A stretch of 64,000 nucleotides of DNA from Curtobacterium sp. 458 (GTDB taxonomy: Bacteria > Actinomycetota > Actinomycetes > Actinomycetales > Microbacteriaceae), in NCBI RefSeq assembly GCF_030406605.1, contig NZ_CP129104.1, forward strand, positions 570,072-634,071. The letters run 5' to 3'. Below are positions 7,424-16,174 of the stretch, piece by piece; within the stretch, counting starts at the first letter, position 1, and each line of letters starts with the position of its first letter. The notes under the pieces are model-generated. The model did no database searches. It saw only the letters and a list, made by a program, of their open reading frames with translations, and was not told where the DNA came from. A program made the position numbers and the translations under genes.

Positions 7424-8020
7424 ATGACCACCGCGGAGCGCGATGCCACCAGTGCCGCCGACGCCGTCCTCGACGCCCTCCGCGACGACCCGGTCATCGC
7501 GAGCGTGAAGGACCGGGCGGCGCTCGACGACGTGCTCGCCTCGGACCGCGGCGTGGTGTTCGTGCTGTTCGGCAGCGTGCTCGACATCGCCGAGGTGGTC
7601 CAGCAGGCGAAGGACGCGGGCAAGACCGTCCTCGTCGACGTGGACCTCCTCGACGGGTTCTCCAGCCGGGAGGTCGTCGTCACCTGGCTCGCCGCGAACA
7701 CCCGGGCGGACGGGGTCCTGTCCACCAAGTCGAACCTCGTCCGGGCTGCCCGGCGCGCGGGGCTCGTCGCCGTGCAGCGGTTCTTCCTCGTCGACTCGTT
7801 CTCGTACCACCAGCTCCCCCGCGTCGTGGAGCAGGCCGGGCCGGACGCGATCGAGATCCTCCCGGGCTGCATGCCCCGCGTGATCACGTGGCTGCGTGCG
7901 GACACCGACGTCCCGGTCATCGCCGGCGGTCTGGTCTGTGACAAGGCCGACGTGGTGGCGGCACTCGGCGCGGGGGCGGTCGCCGTCGCCTCGTCGAACC
8001 GCGACGTCTGGGACATGTGA
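7424..8020 (+). CDS. GlpP-like glycerol-3-phosphate-responsive antiterminator
   Basis: A 198-aa protein of the GlpP family (TIM-barrel-like, glycerol-3-phosphate-responsive mRNA antiterminator in Bacillus). Recognisable stretches are LFGSVLDIAEVVQQAKDAGK, VDLLDGFSSRE, ADGVLSTKSNLV and IEILPGCMPRVI. The ATG at 7424 follows a GACAAT hexamer by 7 nt; an in-frame ATG at 7415 is possible. No glp gene adjoins it, so its RNA target is unknown. In actinobacteria the antitermination role is unproven and a phosphate-binding regulatory role is inferred from family only. Confidence 0.8.
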   Translation: MTTAERDATSAADAVLDALRDDPVIASVKDRAALDDVLASDRGVVFVLFGSVLDIAEVVQQAKDAGKTVLVDVDLLDGFSSREVVVTWLAANTRADGVLSTKSNLVRAARRAGLVAVQRFFLVDSFSYHQLPRVVEQAGPDAIEILPGCMPRVITWLRADTDVPVIAGGLVCDKADVVAALGAGAVAVASSNRDVWDM

Positions 8021-8057
8021 GGGCACTCAGACTCGGCTCCGCGGTCACCGACCGGGG

Positions 8058-8086
8058 TCGACGCCCTCGCGGCGCGTGACTAGGCT
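8058..8086 (+). promoter_or_regulatory. candidate promoter of corA
   Basis: A TAGGCT -10 hexamer at 8081-8086 with a weak GTCGAC-like -35 around 8057-8064. A start near 8092 would give a leader of roughly 180 nt before corA. Confidence 0.4.
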
Positions 8087-8091
8087 CGGAG

Positions 8092-8270
8092 GTCGGCTGC
8101 ACGAGGCAGCCCACGGACGACCAGAAGGGCAGGTGAGGCGCGATGTCGGGTGACCATCCTCGATCGGGCCGACGGACCCTGCCCCGGCGGATCCACGCGC
8201 CCCGTCCCTGATCCCGCACCGCCCACGGGCGGTTCGCGCCTGCCTGCTCCCGACACGCAAGGAGCACGCC
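8092..8270 (+). promoter_or_regulatory. structured 5' leader of corA
   Basis: About 180 nt with several good hairpins: 8095-8100/8106-8111; a long stem 8127-8134/8177-8184 enclosing 8145-8149/8169-8173; and 8218-8223/8228-8233 shortly before the ribosome-binding site GGAG at about 8260. The AGGTGAGGC word at 8131-8139 recalls the start of the M-box magnesium riboswitch, but the conserved 3' M-box blocks are missing. I see a probable regulatory leader of unassigned class. Confidence 0.4.
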
Positions 8271-9320
8271 ATGGCACTGATCGACAACGCCGTCTACGTC
8301 GCAGGACACCGCGTCGACTCGCCGTCGACCCCGTCGCGCGCCACCCGGGGCGACCTCGCGTGGATCGGGCTGCTCCGCCCCGAGCCGTCCGAGCTCGCCG
8401 CCGTCGCGGCCGAGTTCGACCTGCACGAGAACGCTGTCGAGGACGCCCGCAAGGGACACCAGCGGGCGAAGCTCGAGCGGTACGGCGACACCCTCTTCCT
8501 CGTCCTCCGTCCGGCCTGGTACGACCGCACCGCCGAGGAGGTCCGGTTCGGCGAGGTCCACCTCTTCGTCGGTGCCCGGTTCGTGGTGAGCGTCCGGCAC
8601 GCCGAGCGTCCGGACCTCGCGGCACTGCGCGCCCGGTGCGAGGCCGACCCGGACTTCCTCGCCCGCGGGTCTGAGGCCGTCACCGCGGCCGTGCTCGACG
8701 AGGTGGTCGACGGGTACGCGCCGATCGTCGAGATCCTGCAGGAGGAGATCGACGCGATCGAGGACCAGCTCTTCGCCGGCCAGGTCGACCCCGGTGTCTC
8801 GAAGCGCATCTACCAGTTGCTCAGCGAGGTCCTCGGCTTCCAGCGCGCGACGACGCCGGTGCCCGCGATGGTGAAGGGCCTCCTGCGCGGTGCCGACAAG
8901 TACGGCGTCGACGAGGAGGTCCAGCACCGCCTGCGCAACGTGCTCGACCACGCCCTGCGCGTCACCGAGCGGGTCGACTCGTTCCGGGCGCTGCTCGAGA
9001 ACGCCCTCACCCTGCACTCGACGCTCGTCTCCCAGGAGCAGAACGAGGCGATGCGCCGGATGACCAGCGCGAGCCTCGCCCAGGGCGAGGAGAGCCGCCA
9101 GCTCGCCCGGGCGGCGCACCGGCAGGGCGAGGAGGTGAAGCGGATCTCGTCGTGGGCCGCGATCCTCTTCGCTCCGGGACTCATCGCGGGCATCTACGGG
9201 ATGAACTTCGACGACATGCCGGAGCTGCACTGGCGGTTCGGGTACCCGGTCGCGATCGTCGCGATGCTCGTCCTGATGGCCGTGCTCTGGGCGGTCTTCC
9301 GCAAGCGCAACTGGCTGTAG
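8271..9320 (+). CDS. corA: CorA-type magnesium/cobalt transporter
   Basis: A 349-aa divalent-cation channel. A long cytosolic domain is followed by two C-terminal transmembrane helices, with the diagnostic GMN motif (GIYGMNFDDMPE, about residue 310) at the end of the first helix and the basic tail FRKRNWL. GGAG lies about 8 nt before the ATG. It stands alone behind a long structured leader, suggesting control at the RNA level. CorA relatives can move Mg, Co, Ni or Zn; Mg is the default inference. Confidence 0.93.
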   Translation: MALIDNAVYVAGHRVDSPSTPSRATRGDLAWIGLLRPEPSELAAVAAEFDLHENAVEDARKGHQRAKLERYGDTLFLVLRPAWYDRTAEEVRFGEVHLFVGARFVVSVRHAERPDLAALRARCEADPDFLARGSEAVTAAVLDEVVDGYAPIVEILQEEIDAIEDQLFAGQVDPGVSKRIYQLLSEVLGFQRATTPVPAMVKGLLRGADKYGVDEEVQHRLRNVLDHALRVTERVDSFRALLENALTLHSTLVSQEQNEAMRRMTSASLAQGEESRQLARAAHRQGEEVKRISSWAAILFAPGLIAGIYGMNFDDMPELHWRFGYPVAIVAMLVLMAVLWAVFRKRNWL

Positions 9321-9350
9321 CCGCGAGGGGCGCAGACACGACCGCGTGAC

Positions 9351-9392
9351 GGCCTGGAGGCGCGGTGCGGGGCCGCACCGCGCCCCCAGGCC
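9351..9392. repeat. family A palindrome, copy 2
   Basis: Arms 9351-9370 (GGCCTGGAGGCGCGGTGCGG) and 9373-9392, one mismatch, 2-nt loop, 30 bp after the corA stop. Likely terminator. Confidence 0.8.
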
Positions 9393-9465
9393 GCCTTGCG
9401 GTCGCATCCGCCGACGATGGCCGCCGCCGTGATCGGTCCCGGGTGGCGTGGAGCGACGAGGCGTG

Positions 9466-9500
9466 CATAATGATCAGGCCCGGAATGTGAACGTGCACAT
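9466..9500 (+). promoter_or_regulatory. promoter and operator of the LacI-family gene
   Basis: CATAAT (-10) at 9466-9471 is followed by the near-palindrome ATGTGAACGTGCACAT at 9485-9500, with a central CG as in LacI-family operators. Almost the same sequence lies at 10829-10844 before the ABC operon, so the regulator probably represses both itself and the importer. Confidence 0.65.
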
Positions 9501-9535
9501 CGACGTGCCACGACACCGGGCAGGAATGAGCAGCA

Positions 9536-10555
9536 ATGGCGTCGACGCGAGCACAGCAGTCGCGTGCGCCCAGCATCCGCGACGTCGCACGGGTCGCCGG
9601 GGTCTCCCACCAGACGGTCTCCCGTGTCCTGAACAACTCCGAGGCGATCCGCGCCGAGACCCGCGACCGGGTCCTCGCCGCGATGGAGCAGTTGCAGTAC
9701 CGGCCGAACCGGGCCGCGCGGGCGCTGGTGACGAGCCGGACGCACACGATCGGCGTCCTCACGGCGCGGCGGGCGCACTACGGCCCCGCGGTCGCGCTGC
9801 AGGCGATCGAGGACGCAGCGGTGGCCCGCGGGTACAACGTGACGACCTCGACGCTGACCGAGACGACCGACGAGGCGGTGCGCGAGAGCATCCAGCGGCT
9901 CCTCGACCTCGACGTCGAGGGGATCGTGGTGATCGCCCCGCAGCAGAAGGTGTTCGACCTCATCGAGGAGCTCGGCATCCGGACGCCGTACGTCACGATG
10001 CGGGCCAGCGTCGGCGAGGACCCGACCGCGCTCTGGGTGGACCAGATGGAGGGCGCCCGGCTCGCCACCGCGCACCTGCTCGACCTCGGTCACGAGTACG
10101 TCCGACACATCGCCGGACCCCAGGACTGGATCGAGGCCGACGCCCGGATGCAGGGCTTCCTGCGCGAGATGTCGGACCGCGAGATGCCCGTCGTGGCGCC
10201 GATCCTCGGGGACTGGACGGCCGACTTCGGCTACCACGCGGGCCGTGAACTCCTGCGGTGGCGGGACTGCACGGCGGTGTTCTGCTCGAACGACCAGATG
10301 GCGCTCGGGCTCGTGCACGCGGCGCGGTCCTACGGCCTGGACGTCCCCGGCGACCTCTCGGTGGTGGGCTACGACGACATCCCCGAGGCGAAGCACTTCT
10401 GGCCGCCGCTCACCACCGTGCAGGTCGACTTCGCGGAGCTCGGCCGGCGGTGCGTCGACCTCCTGCTCCCCCGGGACGACGAGCAGCTCCGGCCGATCGA
10501 CATCGTCCCGCAGCTCGTGGTGCGCGGCTCCACGAGCGCGCCGCGCTCGCGCTGA
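9536..10555 (+). CDS. LacI-family transcriptional regulator
   Basis: A 339-aa repressor. The N-terminal helix-turn-helix is PSIRDVARVAGVSHQTVSRVLNN (residues ~12-34), a hinge follows with YRPNRAARAL, and the rest is a periplasmic-binding-like sugar sensor ending with DDIPEAKHFWPPLTTV, typical of the family. It precedes the monosaccharide importer, and matching operators lie at 9485-9500 and 10829-10844, so it is the likely sugar-responsive repressor of the importer. The ATG at 9538-ish frame start (M-A-S-T-R) is preceded by AGGAATGAGCAGCA. The inducer cannot be told. Confidence 0.9.
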   Translation: MASTRAQQSRAPSIRDVARVAGVSHQTVSRVLNNSEAIRAETRDRVLAAMEQLQYRPNRAARALVTSRTHTIGVLTARRAHYGPAVALQAIEDAAVARGYNVTTSTLTETTDEAVRESIQRLLDLDVEGIVVIAPQQKVFDLIEELGIRTPYVTMRASVGEDPTALWVDQMEGARLATAHLLDLGHEYVRHIAGPQDWIEADARMQGFLREMSDREMPVVAPILGDWTADFGYHAGRELLRWRDCTAVFCSNDQMALGLVHAARSYGLDVPGDLSVVGYDDIPEAKHFWPPLTTVQVDFAELGRRCVDLLLPRDDEQLRPIDIVPQLVVRGSTSAPRSR

Positions 10556-10606
10556 CGCACCGCCCTGACGAGTCGTCCCGACCCGGCGGTCCGACGCGAC
10601 CCACCA

Positions 10607-10652
10607 CCGGCCTGGAGGCTCGTGGCGGGCCCGCCACGCGCCTCCAGGCCGG
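10607..10652. repeat. family A palindrome, copy 3
   Basis: Arms 10607-10629 and 10630-10652 with one mismatch and no loop; core CCTGGAGGCTCGTGGCGGG. It begins 52 bp after the LacI-family stop and probably separates that gene from the importer operon. Confidence 0.82.
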
Positions 10653-10780
10653 TGCACGCAGACCGCGCCGACGTGTGCGGACATCCGCAACAGGACGCGG
10701 AAGTACCCCACACCGGGGGACGTGGACCGGCGCGTCGCGCCGGATGACGCGGGCCGTTACACAAACGCGACAATCCTGAA

Positions 10781-10844
10781 TTGACAGCATCCGCACACCT
10801 GTGCGTAGGATTGCCCCCGTTCCAGCCGATGTGACCGTTCACAT
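10781..10844 (+). promoter_or_regulatory. promoter and operators of the monosaccharide ABC operon
   Basis: TTGACA at 10781-10786 and TAGGAT at 10806-10811 (19-bp spacer). Between them is the inverted repeat CGCACACCTGTGCG (10792-10805). The LacI-type site ATGTGACCGTTCACAT lies at 10829-10844, at or just after the start point, matching the operator before the regulator gene. Confidence 0.65.
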
Positions 10845-10965
10845 GGACCGTCACACGGCCGGGGCACCGGACGCGACAACGAGGTCCACGCAGGTGACTG
10901 CGCCCCCGCTGCCGCAGTGTCAACCCGAATGACTGCCGCGCTGGAGCGGCAGAAGGAGATGCACC

Positions 10966-12558
10966 GTGGCGTCAACCCCACAGGGCCCCGACCTGGCCAC
11001 CAGGTCGGTGACCGCAGCCGAGACCATCCTCGAGATGCGGTCCATCACCAAGGAGTTCCCGGGCGTGAAGGCCCTCTCCGAGGTGTCGCTCGACGTCCGC
11101 GCCGGCGAGATCCACGCGATCTGCGGCGAGAACGGCGCGGGCAAGTCGACCCTCATGAAGGTCCTCTCGGGCGTGTACCCGTACGGCACCTACGAGGGCG
11201 AGATCGTCTTCGAGGGCGAAGAGGTCCGCTTCAAGGACATCAAGCAGTCCGAGCAGGCCGGCATCGTGATCATCCACCAGGAGCTCGCGCTGATCCCGGA
11301 GCTCTCGATCACCGAGAACCTGTTCCTCGGCAACGAGCCGTCGAAGTTCGGCGTGATCGACTGGACGAGCGCCCAGCTCCGCGCGCAGGACCTGCTCGCC
11401 CGCGTCGGCCTCGCCGAGGACCCGGACACGCAGATCAAGAACATCGGCGTCGGCAAGCAGCAGCTCGTGGAGATCGCGAAGGCCCTGCACAAGGACGTCA
11501 AGCTCCTCATCCTCGACGAGCCCACCGCCGCGCTGAACGAGAACGACTCCCAGCACCTGCTCGACCTCATCGTCGGGCTGAAGGCCAAGGGCATCTCGAG
11601 CATCATCATCAGCCACAAGCTCAACGAGATCGAGCAGATCGCGGACAGCATCACGATCATCCGCGACGGCAAGACGATCGAGACCCTCAACGTGAAGGGC
11701 GACGGCGTCAACGAGGACCGCATCATCCGCGGGATGGTCGGCCGGTCGCTCGAGAGCCGCTTCCCGGACCGCACCCCGAAGATCGGCGAAACGTTCTTCG
11801 AGGTCCGCAACTGGACCGTGCAGCACCCGCTCGACCCGTCGCGCCTGGTCTGCAAGGGCTCGAACTTCCACGTCCGTCGCGGTGAGATCGTCGGCTTCGC
11901 GGGCCTCATGGGCGCCGGCCGCACCGAGCTCGCGATGAGCATCTTCGGTCGTTCCTACGGCACCTGGCTCGGCGGCGAGATCGTCAAGGACGGCCGCACG
12001 ATCGAGGTGAAGAACGTCCAGCAGGCGATCGAGCACGGCATCGGCTACGTCTCCGAGGACCGCAAGGCGCTCGGCCTGAACCTGCTCGACACGGTCAAGC
12101 GCAGCACCGTCTCCGCTGACCTGCCGAAGATCTCGAAGGCCGGCGTCGTCGACTCCCTCGAGGAGTACAACGTCGCCGACAAGTACCGGAAGCTGCTCCG
12201 CACGAAGGTGCCGACCGTCGAGGAGAACGTCGGGAAGCTCTCCGGCGGGAACCAGCAGAAGGTCGTCCTGTCGAAGTGGATGTTCACCGACCCGGACATC
12301 CTGATCCTCGACGAGCCGACCCGCGGCATCGACGTGGGCGCGAAGTTCGAGATCTACGGCATCATCCAGCAGCTCGCGGCGGAGGGGAAGGGCATCATCC
12401 TCATCTCGTCCGAGCTCCCCGAACTCCTCGGCCTCTCGGACCGGATCTACACGATCTTCGAGGGCCAGATCACCGCTGACCTCCCGGCCGACCAGGCCGA
12501 CCCCGAAACCCTCATGCGCAGCATGACCTCCGCGCGGAAGGGCGCCACCGTCTCATGA
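10966..12558 (+). CDS. mmsA: multiple-monosaccharide ABC transporter ATP-binding protein
   Basis: A 530-aa double ATPase of the MmsA/GguA/XylG type that powers uptake of xylose, arabinose, galactose or glucose. Domain 1 has Walker [10 protein letters not shown] (about residue 46) and Walker [12 protein letters not shown]; domain 2 has the signature LSGGNQQKV and [17 protein letters not shown] start at 10966 behind GGAG (10955-10958). It overlaps mmsB by ATGA. Substrate range is not deducible; the gene set matches the GguA/GguB/ChvE system. Confidence 0.92.
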   Translation: MASTPQGPDLATRSVTAAETILEMRSITKEFPGVKALSEVSLDVRAGEIHAICGENGAGKSTLMKVLSGVYPYGTYEGEIVFEGEEVRFKDIKQSEQAGIVIIHQELALIPELSITENLFLGNEPSKFGVIDWTSAQLRAQDLLARVGLAEDPDTQIKNIGVGKQQLVEIAKALHKDVKLLILDEPTAALNENDSQHLLDLIVGLKAKGISSIIISHKLNEIEQIADSITIIRDGKTIETLNVKGDGVNEDRIIRGMVGRSLESRFPDRTPKIGETFFEVRNWTVQHPLDPSRLVCKGSNFHVRRGEIVGFAGLMGAGRTELAMSIFGRSYGTWLGGEIVKDGRTIEVKNVQQAIEHGIGYVSEDRKALGLNLLDTVKRSTVSADLPKISKAGVVDSLEEYNVADKYRKLLRTKVPTVEENVGKLSGGNQQKVVLSKWMFTDPDILILDEPTRGIDVGAKFEIYGIIQQLAAEGKGIILISSELPELLGLSDRIYTIFEGQITADLPADQADPETLMRSMTSARKGATVS

Positions 12559-13847
12559 ACAACCTGAAACTGCTCTTCGGCAAGGGCAACAGCATCGGCC
12601 AGTACGGCATGATCATCGCGCTCGTCGTGATCGTCGCCTTCTTCTGGTTCACGACGGACGGGCTCATCCTCGAGCCCACCAACGTGATCAACCTGTTCCT
12701 GCAGTACTCCTACATCCTCATCCTCGCGCTCGGCATGGTGATGGTGATCATCGCGGGCCACATCGACCTCTCGGTCGGTTCGGTCGCGGCCTTCGTCGGC
12801 ATCATCGTCGCGCAGTCGATGTCCGTGTGGCACTGGCCGGCCTGGGCCGCGATCATCCTCGGCCTCGCCGTCGGTGCACTCGTCGGTGCCTGGCAGGGCT
12901 TCTGGGTGGCGTTCGTCCGGGTCCCCGCGTTCATCGTGACGCTCGCCGGTCAGCTCATCTTCCGCGGTGCGAACCAGATCATCGGTCAGTCCACCTCGGT
13001 CCCGACGCCGGACTCGTACAACACGATCGGCGCAGGCTACCTCCCCGACTTCGGCCCGGACTTCGGCTACTCGAACGGCACGCTCCTGCTCGGTCTCGTG
13101 ACGATCGCGGCGCTCATCATCATCGAGGTGCGCGGTCGCCGTCGTCGCCGCAAGATGCAGGCCGAGGTCCCGCCGCTGTGGGTCTCCGTCGTCCGCACGG
13201 GCATCCTCGTCGCCGTCACCCTCGTCGCGACCTACCTGTTCGGCGCCGGCCCGGTCGGCACCTCGGTCCCGATCGTCGCGATCATCCTCGGCGTCCTCAC
13301 GATCGTGTACGGCTTCATCACGAAGAACACGATCTTCGGCCGCCAGGTCTACGCGGTCGGCGGCAACGCCAGCGCCGCGGTCCTGTCCGGCGTCAGCGCC
13401 CGCAAGATCAACTTCTTCGTCATGGCGAACATGTCGGTCCTGGCCGCCGTCGCGGGCATGGTCTTCGTCGGCTACTCGAACGCCTCCGGTCCTGCCGACG
13501 GCACCGGCTGGGAGCTCGACGCGATCGCGGCCGTGTTCGTCGGTGGCGCCGCGGTCGCCGGTGGCATCGGCACCATCTCCGGGTCGATCATCGGTGGCCT
13601 CGTGATGGCGCTCCTGTCGAACGGTCTCCAGCTCATGGGCATCGAGTCGAACAAGGTCCAGATCATCCGTGGTCTCGTCCTCCTCGTCGCGGTCGCCTTC
13701 GACGTCTACTCGAAGTCCCAGGGACGCCCGTCGCTGATCGGCGGCATGATGCGGCAGTTCCAGCGGAAGGACACCGAGCAGAACACGGTGGCCGCCCAGC
13801 AGCCGCGGTCGATCGACGACCAGCCGGACAAGGTCAACCCCCAGTAG
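12555..13847 (+). CDS. mmsB: multiple-monosaccharide ABC transporter permease
   Basis: A 430-aa inner-membrane permease of the BPD_transp_2 family with about ten hydrophobic helices. Typical motifs are [20 protein letters not shown] near residue 60 and [20 protein letters not shown] near residue 325. A basic cytosolic insert ([10 protein letters not shown], about residues 193-202) is the usual mid-protein loop. The ATG overlaps the mmsA stop. It forms the membrane path for sugar delivered by the lipoprotein encoded downstream. Confidence 0.92.
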   Translation: MNNLKLLFGKGNSIGQYGMIIALVVIVAFFWFTTDGLILEPTNVINLFLQYSYILILALGMVMVIIAGHIDLSVGSVAAFVGIIVAQSMSVWHWPAWAAIILGLAVGALVGAWQGFWVAFVRVPAFIVTLAGQLIFRGANQIIGQSTSVPTPDSYNTIGAGYLPDFGPDFGYSNGTLLLGLVTIAALIIIEVRGRRRRRKMQAEVPPLWVSVVRTGILVAVTLVATYLFGAGPVGTSVPIVAIILGVLTIVYGFITKNTIFGRQVYAVGGNASAAVLSGVSARKINFFVMANMSVLAAVAGMVFVGYSNASGPADGTGWELDAIAAVFVGGAAVAGGIGTISGSIIGGLVMALLSNGLQLMGIESNKVQIIRGLVLLVAVAFDVYSKSQGRPSLIGGMMRQFQRKDTEQNTVAAQQPRSIDDQPDKVNPQ

Positions 13848-13853
13848 AACGTG

Positions 13854-13880
13854 GCGCCGGGCGGCCCGTCCGCCCGGCGC
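13854..13880 (+). terminator. intra-operon hairpin between permease and binding protein
   Basis: Arms GCGCCGGGCGG (13854-13864) and its exact complement (13870-13880) with a 5-nt loop, no T-tract. Hairpins here often stabilise or partly terminate upstream mRNA so that the binding protein is made in excess. Confidence 0.6.
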
Positions 13881-13930
13881 ACGAACCCCACCACCACAGC
13901 ACCACCCCTCAACGAAGAGAAAGCAATCTC

Positions 13931-15034
13931 ATGCGCAAGAAGCTCATCGCCGGAATCGGCCTGGCCCTCGTCGCGGGCCTCGCCCTCAGCGGCTGCTCCG
14001 CTCGCGGGACCTCCGGTTCGGACTCCGCCAGCACGGAGATCAAGAAGGGTGACCTGATCGGTGTCGCCCTGCCGGCCAAGACCTCGCAGAACTGGGTGCT
14101 CGCGGGCGCCGCGTTCGAGAAGTCGATCGAGGACGCCGGCTTCAAGGCCGACATCCAGTACGCCAACGCCGGCAACCCGGTCCCGGACCAGCAGTCGCAG
14201 ATCTCGGGCATGGTCACCAAGGGCGCGAAGGTCGTCATCATCGGCGCCGCCGACGGTTCGCAGCTCGGCTCGCAGGTGAAGGCCGCCAAGGCGAAGGGCG
14301 TCACCGTCATCGCCTGGGACCGCAACATCCTGAACACCAAGGACGTCGACTACTACGTGGCGTTCAACAACTACAAGGTCGGCCAGCTGCAGGCGCAGGC
14401 ACTCCTCGACGGCCTCAAGGCCGAGAAGGGTGACGGCCCGTACAACATCGAGCTCTTCGCCGGTTCGGCGGACGACGCGAACGCGACGGTCTTCTTCAAC
14501 GGCGCGATGAACGTGCTCGAGCCGAAGATCAAGGACGGCACGGTCAAGGTCGTGTCCGGCCAGGAGACGTTCCAGAAGGTCCAGACCAAGGGCTGGCTCG
14601 CGCAGAACGCCCAGTCGCGCATGACCGACCTGCTGTCGCAGTACTACTCGGGTGACACCAAGCTCGACGGCGTCCTGTCGCCGAACGACACCCTCGCCCG
14701 TGCGATCCTCACCGCGACGAAGGCGGCCGGCAAGCCGAACCCCGTCGTCACCGGCCAGGACTCGGAGACCGCGTCGATCCCGCTCATCATGAAGGGCACG
14801 CAGTACTCGACGATCTACAAGAACACCACCGAGGAGGCGCAGGCCGCCATCGACCTGGTGTCCGACCTCTCGAAGGGCAACAAGCCCGACACCAAGATCG
14901 ACAAGACGAACAACTACAACGGCGTCAAGACGGTCCCGGCGATCGAGCTCACCCCGATCCTCGTCACCAAGGAGAACGCGGTCGAGGCCTACAAGGGCAA
15001 CGACACCCTCGAGGAGCTCGCCAAGAAGGGCTGA
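13931..15034 (+). CDS. chvE: sugar-binding lipoprotein of the monosaccharide ABC transporter
   Basis: A 367-aa extracytoplasmic solute-binding protein of the ChvE/periplasmic-binding type 1 family. The signal peptide ends in the lipobox LALSGC (Cys about residue 21), so it is lipid-anchored to the membrane. The mature part has the two-lobe signature (IGVALPAKTSQNWV, VIAWDRNILNTKDVDYYVAFNN, GVLSPNDTLARAI). It follows mmsB after 83 bp with a hairpin. The start is preceded by the weak site GAAGAGAAAG. Symbol given by similarity to the GguAB/ChvE set. Confidence 0.88.
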   Translation: MRKKLIAGIGLALVAGLALSGCSARGTSGSDSASTEIKKGDLIGVALPAKTSQNWVLAGAAFEKSIEDAGFKADIQYANAGNPVPDQQSQISGMVTKGAKVVIIGAADGSQLGSQVKAAKAKGVTVIAWDRNILNTKDVDYYVAFNNYKVGQLQAQALLDGLKAEKGDGPYNIELFAGSADDANATVFFNGAMNVLEPKIKDGTVKVVSGQETFQKVQTKGWLAQNAQSRMTDLLSQYYSGDTKLDGVLSPNDTLARAILTATKAAGKPNPVVTGQDSETASIPLIMKGTQYSTIYKNTTEEAQAAIDLVSDLSKGNKPDTKIDKTNNYNGVKTVPAIELTPILVTKENAVEAYKGNDTLEELAKKG

Positions 15035-15056
15035 GTCCCCTCGGCACACAGCACAC

Positions 15057-15094
15057 GGACGGCCCCGTCTCGCACTCGCGAGACGGGGCCGTCC
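15057..15094 (+). terminator. terminator of the monosaccharide ABC operon
   Basis: A strong hairpin with 17-bp arms (15057-15073 and 15078-15094), tetraloop ACTC, 23 bp after the stop codon. Confidence 0.8.
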
Positions 15095-15117
15095 CGCGCC
15101 CGGCGACGGGACCGGAC

Positions 15118-15165
15118 GACGGCCGGGAGGAACGGTGCGGGCCCGCACCGTCCCTCCCGGCCGTC
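15118..15165. repeat. family A palindrome, copy 4
   Basis: Arms 15118-15141 and 15142-15165, one mismatch, no loop; core CCGGGAGGAACGGTGCGGG. It lies between convergent gene ends and overlaps the last bases of the HepT-like gene, so it can serve as terminator from both sides. Confidence 0.8.
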
Positions 15166-15508
15166 ACGTGGTCGCGTCCTCGACGTGCGCCGCCCGCAGG
15201 CGGCGAGCCGCGGCGCACAGGTGCGGCACGTCGGTCCGCGCGGTCCCGAAGACGACCGCCGGGGTCGTGTCGAAGTACCGACGGGTGAGCCGCTCCGCGA
15301 GCAGGGACACCTTCGCCCACGGGATGCTCGGTTCGGAGGCGGTCACCTCCCCCGGGAGCATCCGCACCGCCTCCCCGATCTCGACCAGTCGCATCCGGAC
15401 CGCGTCGTACACGAGGTGTTCCGGCAGCCCGTCGTCGCTGACGTACTCGCCGATCACCCCGCACGCCCGGATCACGTCGTCCAGGCGTTCCCCCGTCCCC
15501 CGTGTCAC
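15164..15508 (-). CDS. HepT-like (DUF86) protein, putative toxin
   Basis: A 114-aa all-helical protein of the HepT/DUF86 family, the ribonuclease partner of MNT nucleotidyltransferases. Typical residues are LVYDAVRMRLVEIGEAVRML (about residues 32-51). The family's RX4HXY ribonuclease motif should fall in LLAERLTRRYFDT (about 69-81), but no His is present there, so the catalytic site looks altered. The GTG start at 15508 overlaps the nucleotidyltransferase stop as GTGA, so the pair is coupled. The 3' end abuts a family A palindrome. Whether it is still toxic is open. Confidence 0.75.
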   Translation of the reverse strand: MTRGTGERLDDVIRACGVIGEYVSDDGLPEHLVYDAVRMRLVEIGEAVRMLPGEVTASEPSIPWAKVSLLAERLTRRYFDTTPAVVFGTARTDVPHLCAAARRLRAAHVEDATT

Positions 15509-16020
15509 AGCGGGATCGCCTCGCGCACGACCTTCGGGTCCATCCCCGCGGCGTCCACGACGTCGACCCGGGTCCCGAGCAGCTGTTCGGCCTCGTCCTG
15601 GATCCGCATCAGCGCGAAGATGCCGAGCCCGCGCCCGAGGTCGACCATGAGGTCGACGTCGCTCCCCGGCCCGTCCTCCCCGCGCGCGACACTGCCGAAG
15701 ATGCGCGGGTTGCGTCCGCCGAGCCGCCGCACGATGGCGTGGAGCTCGTTCCGCACGGCGGCCACCCGTTCCCGCAGGGGCGGCGGCTCCTCGACGGGTT
15801 CGAGCTCGATCGACGCGGTGAAGCCGGCGGCGAGCAGCAGCCGCTGCAGTGCGGCGAGCGAGGGCTCCCGGCGACCGTTCTCGTAGGTGCTGATGACGCT
15901 CTGGGTGACACCGGCCCGGACGGCGAGCTGCACCTGTGTCAGCTCGGCGCGGACGCGGGCGTCACGGATGAGCTCGGCTGCCGACACCGGCGGCGCGGGC
16001 CTGGGGAGGACTGCGGACAT
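15505..16020 (-). CDS. XRE helix-turn-helix / MNT nucleotidyltransferase fusion, putative antitoxin
   Basis: A 171-aa two-domain protein. Residues ~10-65 form an XRE-type helix-turn-helix (LTQVQLAVRAGVTQSVISTY). Residues ~80-171 carry the minimal nucleotidyltransferase motif FGSVARGEDGPGSDVDLMVD. In HepT/MNT systems the transferase AMPylates the toxin; the added DNA-binding domain would let this protein also repress its own promoter. The ATG at 16020 lies 6 nt after a TATCGT hexamer (16032-16027), fitting a leaderless start; the longer frame to 16155 is rejected. A CACAGAATGTG palindrome (16033-16043) sits just upstream as a candidate operator. Confidence 0.8.
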   Translation of the reverse strand: MSAVLPRPAPPVSAAELIRDARVRAELTQVQLAVRAGVTQSVISTYENGRREPSLAALQRLLLAAGFTASIELEPVEEPPPLRERVAAVRNELHAIVRRLGGRNPRIFGSVARGEDGPGSDVDLMVDLGRGLGIFALMRIQDEAEQLLGTRVDVVDAAGMDPKVVREAIPL

Positions 16021-16026
16021 GCGGCC

Positions 16027-16043
16027 ACGATACACAGAATGTG
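16027..16043 (-). promoter_or_regulatory. -10 and candidate operator of the HTH-nucleotidyltransferase gene
   Basis: TATCGT on the minus strand (16032-16027) is 6 nt before the ATG, and CACA-GAA-TGTG (16033-16043) directly abuts it, so bound protein would block polymerase. The area is A+T-richer than its surroundings. Confidence 0.45.
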
Positions 16044-16174
16044 AAATTTGCCGGCCCATGTACTGCGGTTCGCCACAACCGGTTGCGGGGATTGCTCCTG
16101 CTATATCGCGGTGTGTCGTTGATCCGCGGCCGACGCGGGCCCGACGCGGGCCCACCGCGGGCCCGCCGCTTGCC

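Noticed and set aside
8127..8270. M-box (ykoK) magnesium riboswitch before corA
   Set aside because: Only the AGGTGAGGC beginning matches. The conserved middle and 3' blocks of the M-box are absent, so I call only an unassigned structured leader.
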